A program made the position numbers and the translations under genes. Shown piece after piece: positions 34,769-43,901 of a stretch of 64,000 nt of DNA. Each line of letters starts with the position of its first letter. The first letter of the stretch is position 1. The stretch covers positions 434,001 through 498,000 of the forward strand of contig JACKNY010000002.1 in NCBI GenBank assembly GCA_024234615.1, in the 5' to 3' direction. Origin of the DNA: Pseudomonadales bacterium (GTDB lineage Bacteria; Pseudomonadota; Gammaproteobacteria; Pseudomonadales; IMCC2047). The notes beneath the pieces are model-generated. The model did no database searches. It was not told where the DNA came from and saw only the letters and a program-made list of their open reading frames with translations.

Positions 34769-35545
34769 CTACTTATTCTGGAACACGGGTTTGCGTTTCT
34801 CAACAAAGGCATTCATTCCCTCTTTTTGGTCTTCCGTCGAGAATAGTGCTTGGAATATACGACGTTCGTATTTCACCCCTTCTCTCAACGTTGTTTCGTA
34901 AGCTTTATTAATTACTTCTTTAGCCAATTTAACTGCCGGCTGAGAGTATTCAGCAATTTCCATTCCGATGGCAATACACTCCTCCATCAGATTTTCCAAA
35001 GGCACAACCCGCGAAGCCAAACCACAGATTTTGGCTTCTTCCGCATCCATCATACGTCCGGTAAGACAAAGATCCATTGCCTTGGATTTACCAATAAAGC
35101 GCGCCAATCGCTGGGTTCCGCCTGCGCCAGGAATCACTCCCAACTTCACTTCAGGCTGGCCAAACTTCGCATTATCCGCAGCAATAATAAAATCACACAT
35201 CATTGCGATTTCACAGCCACCACCAAGTGCGAAACCCGCTACCGCAGCAATGATGGGCTTCTTGCATTTAGCAATCCCTTCCCAATCCGCATTAATGAAA
35301 TCCGTAGTATATAGATCAATAAAATGCTGATCCTTTATTTCTGAGATATCCGCTCCCGCCGCAAATGCTCTTTCATTGCCCGTTAAAATGATGGCATGAA
35401 CATCGTTATCTTTTTCAAACTCCAGCAAGGCGGCTGATACATCCTTCATTAATCCCGACGAAAGCGCATTTAACGCCTGTGGGCGGTTCATCTTTATCAC
35501 ACCAACTTTACCGTGACGCTCGGTAATCACATTCTCATAGGACAT
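34769..35545 (-). CDS. Enoyl-CoA hydratase
   Basis: 258 residues, crotonase fold. The oxyanion-hole block ERAFAAGADISEI, the catalytic Glu region ALGGGCEIAMMCDF and GQPEVKLGVIPGAGGTQRL with the second Glu are all present, so it is probably an active hydratase of short to medium enoyl-CoA. The start is set at the ATG 35545 because homology starts there (MSYENVITERHGKV); a longer frame to 35605 adds 20 unrelated residues. The folD gene follows after 9 bp. Confidence 0.88.
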   Translation of the reverse strand: MSYENVITERHGKVGVIKMNRPQALNALSSGLMKDVSAALLEFEKDNDVHAIILTGNERAFAAGADISEIKDQHFIDLYTTDFINADWEGIAKCKKPIIAAVAGFALGGGCEIAMMCDFIIAADNAKFGQPEVKLGVIPGAGGTQRLARFIGKSKAMDLCLTGRMMDAEEAKICGLASRVVPLENLMEECIAIGMEIAEYSQPAVKLAKEVINKAYETTLREGVKYERRIFQALFSTEDQKEGMNAFVEKRKPVFQNK

Positions 35546-35669
35546 TTCAATAATTCCGTTCTGAAGGATTAAAAAGGCGAAATCATACCTTGTATCTGCG
35601 CCCAAAACCAGCGCGGACTATCTGCCAATCGCTATAACAAAATATACTAAATTAATTTATGATCGCTCT

Positions 35670-35722
35670 AACCGGCAGGTATACTTAACCGCTGAACCGG
35701 CAGGCCTAGTGCGCCTGCGGTT
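35670..35722. repeat. Direct repeat and hairpin in the btuC leader
   Basis: AACCGGCAGG occurs twice (35670-35679 and 35695-35704). The second copy can pair with GCGCCTGCGGTT (35711-35722) in a hairpin with one bulge. It lies just before the permease start. It does not resemble a cobalamin riboswitch. It could be a binding site or an attenuator. Confidence 0.35.
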
Positions 35723-35744
35723 ATCTCTAAGCAAACGGTATTCA

Positions 35745-36722
35745 ATGACAAAATCAACCCGACTATTGGTTCTATTATTTTGCGCCGCCTTGACGAGCCT
35801 GATTGTTAGCGTTAGCTCGGGCAGTATGACCCTCACTTTTGGGCAACTTTGGCAGGCGCTAACCACTGGGTCCGAATCGCTCGCCCATACTTTAATCTGG
35901 GAGTTACGTATTCCAAGAGCAATAACAGCCTTTATGGTTGGCGCGATGCTATCAATTGCCGGGGCATTAATGCAGGTAATTCTTAGAAATCCATTAGCTG
36001 ACCCCTATATCCTTGGCGTATCTGGCGGCGCCTCAGTTGCCGCACTATTGGCGATGCTAGCGGGTATTGCAAGCATTGGCGTTTCCTTGAGTGCCTTCTT
36101 CGGCGCGTTATTGTCGACATTATTGGTGTTCGGCATTGCACATGGGACTGGTAGCTGGTCTCCCATGAAAGTATTACTTACAGGCGTTGTCCTCGCTTCG
36201 GGCTGGGGTGCGCTAATCAGCCTTATCCTTGCCATCAGCCCAGATCAGGGGCTACGTAGTATGCTTTATTGGTTAATGGGCGACTTTGGCTATTCGTCAT
36301 CCTATGGTTGGGCCAGTTTGGCGCTATTGATTGGTATTGCCTCATCCTATTATCTGGCCAGACCACTAAATCTATTACTGCATGGCAGTGTTCAAGCGGC
36401 CTCTCTAGGGGTATCCGTGGAAAAAGTTTACCTCATCATATTTATTATCGCCTCGTTTCTCACTGCCGTCTCGGTCAGTATGGCTGGAAATATCGGCTTT
36501 GTGGGGCTAATCGTTCCACACCTTGTCCGTCTTAGCATCGGTAGCGATCATCGCACGCTATTACCTGCCTCCCTGCTGCTTGGCGGAACTCTTATGGTCA
36601 TCGCTGATCTGCTCGCCAGAACACTATTTAGCCCGCAGCAACTTCCTGTCGGAGTGATTACTGCGCTGTTAGGAGTACCTTTATTCTTGTTTATCCTATA
36701 TCGCGGCCAAAGGAAATTTTAG
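35745..36722 (+). CDS. btuC: FecCD-type ABC permease, probable vitamin B12 uptake
   Basis: 325 residues and about ten membrane helices. The family blocks are RIPRAITAFMVGAML, NPLADPYILGVSGGASVAA and the helix GNIGFVGLIVPHLVR that couples with the ATPase. FecCD/BtuC permeases import cobalamin, heme or siderophores. The BtuF-like binding protein encoded nearby points to cobalamin. Start ATG at 35745; a GTG at 35709 lies inside the leader hairpin and is less likely. The ATPase gene follows after 4 bp. Confidence 0.85.
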   Translation: MTKSTRLLVLLFCAALTSLIVSVSSGSMTLTFGQLWQALTTGSESLAHTLIWELRIPRAITAFMVGAMLSIAGALMQVILRNPLADPYILGVSGGASVAALLAMLAGIASIGVSLSAFFGALLSTLLVFGIAHGTGSWSPMKVLLTGVVLASGWGALISLILAISPDQGLRSMLYWLMGDFGYSSSYGWASLALLIGIASSYYLARPLNLLLHGSVQAASLGVSVEKVYLIIFIIASFLTAVSVSMAGNIGFVGLIVPHLVRLSIGSDHRTLLPASLLLGGTLMVIADLLARTLFSPQQLPVGVITALLGVPLFLFILYRGQRKF

Positions 36723-36726
36723 CAGC

Positions 36727-37494
36727 ATGCCTCTACTTGCCGCCAAAAATCTCAGCCTCAGCGTAGGTGAATTGGTGATTTGTCAGAACATCACGCTCAA
36801 TTTTGAAGCCAATCAAATCTGGGCAATTTTAGGCCGTAATGGTGCAGGCAAAACCACGCTATTACATACACTTGCTGGATTACGTGCGCCATTGAGCGGA
36901 AGTATCGAACTTTTGGGGCAACCTCTAAGCCATCTGAAAAAACGTGCCGTTGCTCAAAAACTTGGTATTTTATTTCAACAGCAAGATGAGCCGTTTCCGG
37001 CGAGTGTCATAGAGACAGCCTTAATTGGACGCCACCCCTTCATTAAGAGCTGGCGTGGCGAGAGTTATAAGGACTTCGATATCGCTACCAAGGCACTGCG
37101 CTCCGTAGAACTGGAAGGATTTCAAGATCGTTTTAGCAATTCACTATCGGGCGGCGAAAAACAGCGATTAAAAATTGCAACATTGTTAACACAAACTCCT
37201 CAAATCATGCTTTTAGATGAACCGACAAACCACCTGGATCTTAATCACCAGATCAAATTGCTGAATTTGATTGTCCACTCAATTAAAGAACGGCAGGGTT
37301 TGATCATCATGGTATTGCACGATTTAAATCTCGCTGCTCGCTTTTGTACTCACGCTCTGTTGTTAAATGCCAATGATGAACCTTTGCAGGGCACGCTAGC
37401 TGACGTATTACAAACTCAGCATTTGGAGCGGGCTTACGGCTGGCCAGTAGAGCGCATTAATCTGAACGAGAAGGTGTTTTATCATCCTCAGTAA
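36727..37494 (+). CDS. btuD: ABC transporter ATPase, probable vitamin B12 uptake
   Basis: 255 residues. Walker A GRNGAGKTTLLH, Q-loop ILFQQQDEPF, ABC signature NSLSGGEKQRLKIA, Walker B IMLLDEPTNHLDL and switch His in MVLHDLNLAARF are all present. It powers the BtuC-like permease encoded 4 bp upstream. The 3' end overlaps the end of the convergent btuF-like gene by 38 bp. Confidence 0.88.
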   Translation: MPLLAAKNLSLSVGELVICQNITLNFEANQIWAILGRNGAGKTTLLHTLAGLRAPLSGSIELLGQPLSHLKKRAVAQKLGILFQQQDEPFPASVIETALIGRHPFIKSWRGESYKDFDIATKALRSVELEGFQDRFSNSLSGGEKQRLKIATLLTQTPQIMLLDEPTNHLDLNHQIKLLNLIVHSIKERQGLIIMVLHDLNLAARFCTHALLLNANDEPLQGTLADVLQTQHLERAYGWPVERINLNEKVFYHPQ

Positions 37495-38488
37495 GTTTCT
37501 GACGTACTTGCTCAATCGATTCACATATTAATTTAGCGCCTTCAGAGATACGTAGGCTATGACGAGAGATGATATCCCAGGGTATCTTATAAATAGCTTG
37601 ATGGCGTACCGCCGGCAGGCTTTGCCAACGTTGCCAATAGGCTAGCAAATGGTCATCGCCGGCAGGCGAGGCGCTAACCAGAATAGCCTGCACATTTTTA
37701 GCCATTACTGACTCCAAGCTAATCTGGGGCGTCAGCCTCGGCATATCCGCAAAAAGATTTACCCCTCCACAAAGATCAATTACCTGGCTGATCAAATGCT
37801 TGCCATTCACTGTCATCAGTGGTTCCTGCCAAATTTGGTAGAACACACTCACCTTAGGGGGTATTCGGTAGCGCTGCTCCAACTTAGCCAATTGATCCAA
37901 AAACTGGTGAATTTGACTCTTTGCAAATTCGCTATGTCCGCTCAGTCGTCCGAGATCACTAATATTTTTCACGATATCATTGAAGCTGCTCGGGTCGGAC
38001 AGATACAACTGAAAGCCCAATTGCTGTAAAGCCGTTATCGCCCTTTGAGGTGTGCCGCTACGCCAGGCCACAATCAAGTCCGGTTGTAACGACACAATAG
38101 CTTCTATGTCCAGATTAGCAGCATCTCCCACACGAGGAATCTGCTCGGCAGCTGCCGGATAATCACTGAACGCAACAGTACCTACTATTTGCTCTGCAGC
38201 ACCGGCACTGAACAGCATTTCGGTAATATGTGGCGCCAAACTGACAATTCGTCGAGCGGGCTGAGTCAAGATCAGCCTATTTCCTTGATCATCAACAACC
38301 TTAATTGCCGCCGCACTGGTTTCTGTCGCCCCTGTATTAGCGCCAACCTCTGAACTTGGCGTGTCCGCAAGAACAGCTTGGCTGACTATGAACAGCAAGA
38401 TGAACAACAGCGGCGTTAGCGGCGCTTGCAAACATTTAGCCCATAAAATGGACCACTGATTGTCTAGATTCTCAAAACTTTGATTCAT
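37457..38488 (-). CDS. btuF: Cobalamin-binding periplasmic protein (BtuF-like)
   Basis: 343 residues. After an N-terminal hydrophobic segment (LLFILLFIVSQAVLA) comes a BtuF-like fold: RRIVSLAPHITEMLFSAGA, the QPDLIVAWRSGTPQRAI block and VIDLCGGVNLFADM. The AWRSG region and the CGG motif resemble BtuF rather than siderophore binders. It would deliver B12 to the BtuCD pair. It is on the opposite strand and overlaps the btuD end by 38 bp. The first ~30 residues before the hydrophobic segment are unusually long for a signal peptide. Confidence 0.82.
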   Translation of the reverse strand: MNQSFENLDNQWSILWAKCLQAPLTPLLFILLFIVSQAVLADTPSSEVGANTGATETSAAAIKVVDDQGNRLILTQPARRIVSLAPHITEMLFSAGAAEQIVGTVAFSDYPAAAEQIPRVGDAANLDIEAIVSLQPDLIVAWRSGTPQRAITALQQLGFQLYLSDPSSFNDIVKNISDLGRLSGHSEFAKSQIHQFLDQLAKLEQRYRIPPKVSVFYQIWQEPLMTVNGKHLISQVIDLCGGVNLFADMPRLTPQISLESVMAKNVQAILVSASPAGDDHLLAYWQRWQSLPAVRHQAIYKIPWDIISRHSLRISEGAKLICESIEQVRQKLTEDDKTPSRSD

Positions 38489-38860
38489 GGTACTTGATTA
38501 GACTCTCCAAGTGGCGTATTTTGCGCGCGCTCAAAACCCTTATACTAGTGTGCAAACAGATTGCGGGGCGATTAAGCTGACGTTTGATTCCGACGACAAC
38601 ATCGTCCGGGCGCTAATATTAGTTCGCTTCCTCACCCCTGGTGGTAAATGGCGTCCCTCGATGATGGGTAAAGCGGTTAAGTATAAGCGAGCTAATATTA
38701 ATTAGCTGAGAAGAAATTAATTTTCCACTCGCATTTATATATTTCCACAGCTAAATTAATAGGTATAGAATTATCTCTAGATTGAGAAAAAGAGGCCAAG
38801 TTAATAGGGCCAGAATCGAAGGACCCCGCTATCATTAGCTTATAGAAAAGAGGTTTGCCA
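38489..38860. other. Intergenic region with inverted repeat
   Basis: 372 bp between the btuF-like and mobA-like genes. A 64-codon open frame (38511-38705) overlaps the inverted repeat and has no recognisable product. The region should hold the promoters of both divergent genes, but I could not fix them. Confidence 0.4.
38614..38700. repeat. 16-bp inverted repeat pair
   Basis: TAATATTAGTTCGCTT (38614-38629) pairs with AAGCGAGCTAATATTA (38685-38700) with one mismatch, 55 bp apart. It is not followed by a U tract. Origin unknown; it might be a miniature element or a regulator site. Confidence 0.5.
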
Positions 38861-39487
38861 ATGACAACTCAATCAAAACCGCCGGTTGTAGGAATACTAC
38901 TGGCAAGTAATTCTCACCGTACTACCAATAGTGGCGAGAAATGCTTGAAAAAACTGATGGGAAAACCGGTGCTCTCTTATGTAATCGAGCGCGCATTGCC
39001 TCAGGTCACGAGTCTTATTTTAAACGCAAACGGTGACCCCACCCGCTTTCAGGATATCTCGATCCCCGTTGTGCCAGATGCTATTGAGGAACTCAGCGGT
39101 CCCTTAGCCGGTATTCTTACCGGTATGGAGTGGGCTCGCGACAACGATCCAAAAGCGGAATGGTTGGCCACCTTTGCAACTGATTCGCCCTTTATTCCGC
39201 ATGACTTGGTGTTGCACATGTTGGAGGAGATAGAGCGCCATCAAGCCGATATGGCCTATATCAGCTGCGGAGGCAAACCACATCCAGAATATGGATTGTG
39301 GCCAGTAGAGCTAGCTGAAGATTTACGCTATGCGCTTACTGAAGAAAATATAAAGCGCGTTGATAAATGGACGCAGCTCTACAATGCGATCACCGTTGAA
39401 TACCCGGCCAAACCAATCGACCGCTTTACACTGAGTAATAATATAGAAGGCATTGTAGACGTCGAACGAAATTACGCAGCGCAATAA
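38861..39487 (+). CDS. mobA: MobA-like molybdenum cofactor guanylyltransferase
   Basis: 208 residues, nucleotidyltransferase fold. LNANGDPTRFQDISIPVV, LSGPLAGILTGMEWAR and the metal-site region ATDSPFIPHDL match MobA, which adds GMP to molybdopterin. The nucleotide-binding signature, normally LAGGxSxRMGxxDK, reads LASNSHRTTNSGEK here: the Arg and Lys are kept but the two Gly are Ser-Asn. Activity is therefore uncertain. Start at the ATG 38861 with AGAGG about 7 bases before; a TTG two codons earlier is less likely. No other molybdenum gene is nearby. Confidence 0.78.
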   Translation: MTTQSKPPVVGILLASNSHRTTNSGEKCLKKLMGKPVLSYVIERALPQVTSLILNANGDPTRFQDISIPVVPDAIEELSGPLAGILTGMEWARDNDPKAEWLATFATDSPFIPHDLVLHMLEEIERHQADMAYISCGGKPHPEYGLWPVELAEDLRYALTEENIKRVDKWTQLYNAITVEYPAKPIDRFTLSNNIEGIVDVERNYAAQ

Positions 39488-39494
39488 TAAAATT

Positions 39495-39854
39495 TTAAGG
39501 CGCTTCGCTTGGCTGATAGGGCTGAGGATTTTGTTCTCGCCAGAGGCGTATTTGATCCGCATCCACGCAGAGATAATCACCCTCTAACCAGCTATCAAAT
39601 TTTTGTAGATTTGGGCAGCGCTGACCGCTCGCGCCAGTATCGTAGCGGAACTCCCATCCGTGCCAGCCACAGATCACCTTTTTACCGACAATGACACCAT
39701 TTGCCAGCAAGACACCCCGGTGCAAACAGCGGCCATAGAGCACAGAAACCTCATCACCATAACGTATGACCATCAAATCTACCGCTTCCACCAGTGCTTT
39801 CACGGGTGTACGAGACGGTAACTCATCCCATTTTACTAACCGTACTTTGTGCAA
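39495..39854 (-). CDS. Rieske [2Fe-2S] protein
   Basis: 119 residues, a single Rieske domain. Cluster ligands appear as CLHRG and, 18-20 residues later, CGWHGWEF (C-x-H ... C-x2-H). No catalytic domain follows, so it is a ferredoxin-type electron carrier, cytoplasmic. The frame starts with TTG at 39854, directly after the TAG of the diguanylate cyclase gene; GAGGGG lies about 7 bases before it, which supports this rare start and co-translation with the upstream gene. Confidence 0.85.
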   Translation of the reverse strand: MHKVRLVKWDELPSRTPVKALVEAVDLMVIRYGDEVSVLYGRCLHRGVLLANGVIVGKKVICGWHGWEFRYDTGASGQRCPNLQKFDSWLEGDYLCVDADQIRLWREQNPQPYQPSEAP

Positions 39855-41438
39855 CTAAACCCCCTCTACCGGCGCTTTTACCACTCGATTCCTACCCTCA
39901 GTTTTGGCCAAATACATTGCCTCATCTGCGGCTTGGATCAGAGATACAAAGCTTGTCCCTCGCTGCGGCCTGACTGTAGCCGTACCAATACTCACAGTAA
40001 CCACTCTGGCAACCGGCGAATATCCATGCTCAATAGCTAAGGCTTCCACACCAAGTCGACACTTATGGGCAACAACACTGTCCTTATCATCGGTATTCGG
40101 TAGCATGACGGCAAACTCTTCGCCTCCGTAGCGTGCTACCAAATCCCCAAGCCGTTGCGGTACACCAGCAATTGCCTCAGCCACGCGCTTGAGGCAATCA
40201 TCCCCGGCGATATGTCCGTAATTATCGTTGTAATATTTAAAGCAATCCACATCAATGAGCAGAAGCGTTATTGGAATATCCTCGCGAATCGAGCGATTCC
40301 ATTCGATTTCGAGAACTTGATCAAATCCGCGCCGGTTAACCACTCCAGTTAAGGCATCTGTAAGTGTCATCAACTCTAACTTTTGATTGGCTGCAGATAA
40401 TTCCTTTGTGCGCTGACTCACTATTTCTTGAATTTTCTCTTCACGTTTGGAAATGATAAGCAGAAAGAACGTAACCACCAACGTCAGAATCATTCCGAAT
40501 CCAAAGACCATCTCAGCCATAGCACTCTTATGTGCTGTTAAATAGGCATTTGTTGGCGTTGCATCAATCAACCAACGTTGCCCACCAATATCACGCAAAG
40601 GTTTTTGATAGCGAAACTTAGCAAACAGCACCTGCTCTTTTTGTGGGCTTGCATCAAATAACACTTCTGAACCCACTCTGTTACTGTTGATCAATTGCAC
40701 CCTAATCTGCCGTAGATCGGTTTCTTTGAATACTTGCATGACAATATCTGCCAGCATAAACCGGACTAGTACAAACCCCTTCAAGCTGCGGAAACGCTCA
40801 GTATCAGAATTTGGTTCGCCTCGGTAAACCGGCTCAAATGCCCGTAATTCAACTCCTGTTTTTTCTCGCTTGTTATTAGCTGATCCAAGCATCACTGCTA
40901 ATTGTCCGGTTAGCCTGGAATTCATTAACATTCTTCGCTGCCCCTCCTCGGCGGCCAAATCAAGGCCCAGCATCGCCTCACCTTGACCATCACGCTGGGA
41001 ATAATAGACTGGAAAATATTCTGAGCGTTGTTGCGCCAATATCAGGCCACCGTGCTCCGAGAACTCCTTAAAATGAAAGCCGGCTATCTGCTGCTGCCGC
41101 TGCCGCTCCAAGGGCAAACGATCCGCCGCAGTCACCAACGGTATCCACTCTATAGCAACTAATTCGGGATTATCATCCAGCGTGCTTCTATTCACTCTTT
41201 CAAACTCGTCAGCCGAGATAATACGAAAGGTCTCAAATAGATTTTTCGTGAATCGCACAATTGCCAGATGTGATTGAATTTCACGCTCTAACAAATCCAC
41301 TTTGCGGTCTATTTCTTGATGAAACTGATTATTGACGGCGACTCTCTGAAGCCCATCCAGACGCAGATAAAATAGCGCCGAAAGGGTAGCCCCAAGCAGG
41401 CAAATAACTGCGATATAACGACGATAAAATATTTTCAT
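39855..41438 (-). CDS. CHASE-GGDEF diguanylate cyclase
   Basis: 527 residues: N-terminal helix (~5-22), a CHASE-type periplasmic sensor (~60-240, EWIPLVTAADRLPLERQ region), second helix (~303-325), short coiled coil, then a GGDEF domain (~365-520). The active site is GGEEF (~438-442), preceded by an RLGD inhibitory site at the expected five residues. It makes cyclic di-GMP from GTP in response to an extracytoplasmic signal, and is probably product-inhibited. The Rieske gene follows without a gap. Confidence 0.92.
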   Translation of the reverse strand: MKIFYRRYIAVICLLGATLSALFYLRLDGLQRVAVNNQFHQEIDRKVDLLEREIQSHLAIVRFTKNLFETFRIISADEFERVNRSTLDDNPELVAIEWIPLVTAADRLPLERQRQQQIAGFHFKEFSEHGGLILAQQRSEYFPVYYSQRDGQGEAMLGLDLAAEEGQRRMLMNSRLTGQLAVMLGSANNKREKTGVELRAFEPVYRGEPNSDTERFRSLKGFVLVRFMLADIVMQVFKETDLRQIRVQLINSNRVGSEVLFDASPQKEQVLFAKFRYQKPLRDIGGQRWLIDATPTNAYLTAHKSAMAEMVFGFGMILTLVVTFFLLIISKREEKIQEIVSQRTKELSAANQKLELMTLTDALTGVVNRRGFDQVLEIEWNRSIREDIPITLLLIDVDCFKYYNDNYGHIAGDDCLKRVAEAIAGVPQRLGDLVARYGGEEFAVMLPNTDDKDSVVAHKCRLGVEALAIEHGYSPVARVVTVSIGTATVRPQRGTSFVSLIQAADEAMYLAKTEGRNRVVKAPVEGV

Positions 41439-41632
41439 TATTTTTAACCTATCGACGCAAATAAAATGGCATTCATAAGAGCGCGCTTATGTAAGATAAT
41501 ACTTACATATATTTAAGCTCTTTCATCCAGGAAAAAACTCAGTTATTGAGCGATCCTGTATAGCAACGGAGCGCGCGATGGATCGCGCTCACACAAGGAT
41601 GTGTATACCTCCCCCCTTATATTTCGTTTCTT

Positions 41633-42322
41633 TCAGGGCACCCTCCAATCAATCGGCGTTTTTCCCTTCGACTGTAAATACTCGTTAACACGTTTGAAAT
41701 GACCATTGCCGAAAAAACCGCGATGTGCCGAAAATGGCGATGGATGTGGCGACTCTAGGACTAAATGCCTATTCCTGTCGATGATCTGTCCTTTATTTTG
41801 CGCATAACTTCCCCACAACAAAAACACACAGGATTCATGCTCTTCATTAATAATTTCGATAACACGATCAGTGAACTGCTCCCAGCCTTTGCCCTGGTGC
41901 GAGCCTGCATGGCCCTTTTCAACAGTGAGCACACTATTTAGCAGCAATACTCCCTGCTCCGCCCAGCTACTCAGACATCCATTTGAACTAAACTCTAGAC
42001 CTAGTTCCTGATTAATTTCTTTATAGATATTTTGCAACGAGGGCGGCAATCGAACGCCTGTCTGCACAGAAAAACACAAGCCATGGGCTTGACCTGGGCC
42101 GTGATAAGGATCCTGACCGATAATAACGACTCGAACTTTGTCAAAGGGGGTGAGATTAAAGGCATTAAAAATTTGATCGCCGGGGGGGTAAACAATTTTA
42201 GCTTTGCTTTTACTCTCGGCCAGAAATTGTCGCAATTGCTTCATATACTCCTTGGAAAACTCCTCCATCAAGAGCAGCTTCCAGGATGCTTCAAGCTTTA
42301 TACGATCCTGAGTTTCGACCAT
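41633..42322 (-). CDS. ung: Uracil-DNA glycosylase
   Basis: 229 residues, family 1. Motif A GQDPYHGPGQAHGLCFSV with the catalytic Asp, and motif B HPSPFSAHRGFFG with the catalytic His, are intact. It removes uracil from DNA as the first step of base excision repair. It lies 45 bp downstream of lysS, in the same direction, possibly in one transcript. Between it and the GGDEF gene upstream (in coordinates) is a 194-bp gap with a GC-rich hairpin near 41570. Confidence 0.96.
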   Translation of the reverse strand: MVETQDRIKLEASWKLLLMEEFSKEYMKQLRQFLAESKSKAKIVYPPGDQIFNAFNLTPFDKVRVVIIGQDPYHGPGQAHGLCFSVQTGVRLPPSLQNIYKEINQELGLEFSSNGCLSSWAEQGVLLLNSVLTVEKGHAGSHQGKGWEQFTDRVIEIINEEHESCVFLLWGSYAQNKGQIIDRNRHLVLESPHPSPFSAHRGFFGNGHFKRVNEYLQSKGKTPIDWRVP

Positions 42323-42367
42323 TTACCGCGCCTCTTTGTTAGGGCCCGTTAACGCGACCTGTTAACC

Positions 42368-43870
42368 CTAATTTGTCGGCCGCATATGCGGAAATAGTAG
42401 CACGTCACGAATTGATGGCGAGTTAGTGAACAGCATCACCAAACGATCTATGCCGATACCTTCTCCAGCCGTGGGCGGCAAACCATATTCCAGTGCGGTG
42501 ACGTAATCCTCATCATAGTGCATCGCCTCATCGTCACCAGCCTCCTTTTCAGAAACCTGCTGTCGAAATCTCTCCGCTTGGTCCTCCGCGTCATTAAGCT
42601 CAGAAAATCCGTTGGCAATCTCCCGACCTCCGACAAAAAATTCGAAGCGATCGGTGACTTCCGGATTTTGGTTATTACGCCGGGCTAGGGGCGAAACTTC
42701 AGTAGGGTATTCAGTAATAAAGGTCGGTTGATCCAAGCGATGCTCGGCGGTCTTTTCAAAAATCTCGATTTGCACTTTGCCCAGCCCCCAGCTGTCTTTC
42801 AATGGAATACCCAATGCTTTAGCGAGGCCTTTGGCTGAATCCAGATTATTAATATCAGCAACAGTGATACCTGGGTTGTAATGTAGGATGGCATCTACCA
42901 CTGTCATGCGTTGAAAGGGTTGTGAAAAATCATAATCCTTGCCCTGATAGTGTATTTTGGTGCCACCCAGAACATTCTGCGTGACTGTACGCAGCATATC
43001 CTCTGTCAAATCCATCAAATCCCGGTAATCAGCGTAGGCTTGATAAAATTCCAACATAGTGAATTCCGGATTATGACGCGTCGACAGACCTTCATTACGG
43101 AAATTACGATTAATCTCAAACACCCGTTCAAAACCTCCCACTACTAGGCGTTTCAAGTAGAGTTCTGGCGCAATCCGCAGATAAAGATCCATATCCAGAG
43201 CATTGTGATGGGTAACAAAAGGTTTGGCAGCAGCACCACCAGGTATCACCTGCATCATCGGCGTTTCCACTTCTAAAAAGCGATGATCGGTTAGGTAGCG
43301 GCGAATCGCTTCGACAATTTTTGATCGTATGACGAAGGTTTTACGCGACTCGTCATTCATCATCAAGTCCAGGTAACGCTGGCGATAGCGCATTTCCTGA
43401 TCCGCCAACCCCTTGTGCTTATCCGGTAACGGGCGCAGGGATTTCGTTAATAGTCTCAGTTCATCTAAGTGGATGGATAGCTCGCCGGTATTGGTTCGAA
43501 AAAGAGTTCCTGCTACGCCGATTAAATCCCCCAAATCCCATTTTTTAAATTCGTTATAGACGCCTTCAGGTAAATCATTTTTGCGGGCATAACACTGGAT
43601 GCGGCCACTCATATCCTGCAAAGTTAGAAAGCTGGCTTTACCCATTATGCGGCGTAACATAATACGTCCGGCAACACGAATACGTATACCCTCTTGCTCC
43701 AGTGTCTCCTTATCCTTATCCCCATGTGCTTCGTGCAAATCGGCCGCATAGGCATCACGGCGAAAATCATTAGGAAACGCATCACCCTGCTCTCGCAGAC
43801 TATCAAGTTTAGCTCGACGCTCCGCAATAATTTTATTTTCGTCCTGTGGTGCTTCTGCTTCTTCTATCAT
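42368..43870 (-). CDS. lysS: Lysyl-tRNA synthetase (class II)
   Basis: 500 residues, full length. N-terminal OB fold (~60-160, IRVAGRIMLRRIMGKASF) binds the anticodon; the class II core carries motif 1 (TPMMQVIPGGAAAKPF), motif 2 (FRNEGLSTRHNPEFTMLEFY) and motif 3 (GIGIDRLVMLFTNSPSIRD). It charges tRNA-Lys. It follows prfB by 31 bp, an order conserved in many Gammaproteobacteria. Confidence 0.97.
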   Translation of the reverse strand: MIEEAEAPQDENKIIAERRAKLDSLREQGDAFPNDFRRDAYAADLHEAHGDKDKETLEQEGIRIRVAGRIMLRRIMGKASFLTLQDMSGRIQCYARKNDLPEGVYNEFKKWDLGDLIGVAGTLFRTNTGELSIHLDELRLLTKSLRPLPDKHKGLADQEMRYRQRYLDLMMNDESRKTFVIRSKIVEAIRRYLTDHRFLEVETPMMQVIPGGAAAKPFVTHHNALDMDLYLRIAPELYLKRLVVGGFERVFEINRNFRNEGLSTRHNPEFTMLEFYQAYADYRDLMDLTEDMLRTVTQNVLGGTKIHYQGKDYDFSQPFQRMTVVDAILHYNPGITVADINNLDSAKGLAKALGIPLKDSWGLGKVQIEIFEKTAEHRLDQPTFITEYPTEVSPLARRNNQNPEVTDRFEFFVGGREIANGFSELNDAEDQAERFRQQVSEKEAGDDEAMHYDEDYVTALEYGLPPTAGEGIGIDRLVMLFTNSPSIRDVLLFPHMRPTN

Positions 43871-43901
43871 GAATTTTCACACTTCCACTAGTTGAGACTT
43901 A

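Noticed and set aside
35606..35744. Cobalamin riboswitch before the uptake genes
   Set aside because: I could not find the conserved B12-box or the expected ~200-nt structure; only a short hairpin and a direct repeat are present.
38511..38705. Possible 64-residue gene between btuF and mobA
   Set aside because: It overlaps the inverted repeat, has no clear ribosome site and shows no recognisable sequence.
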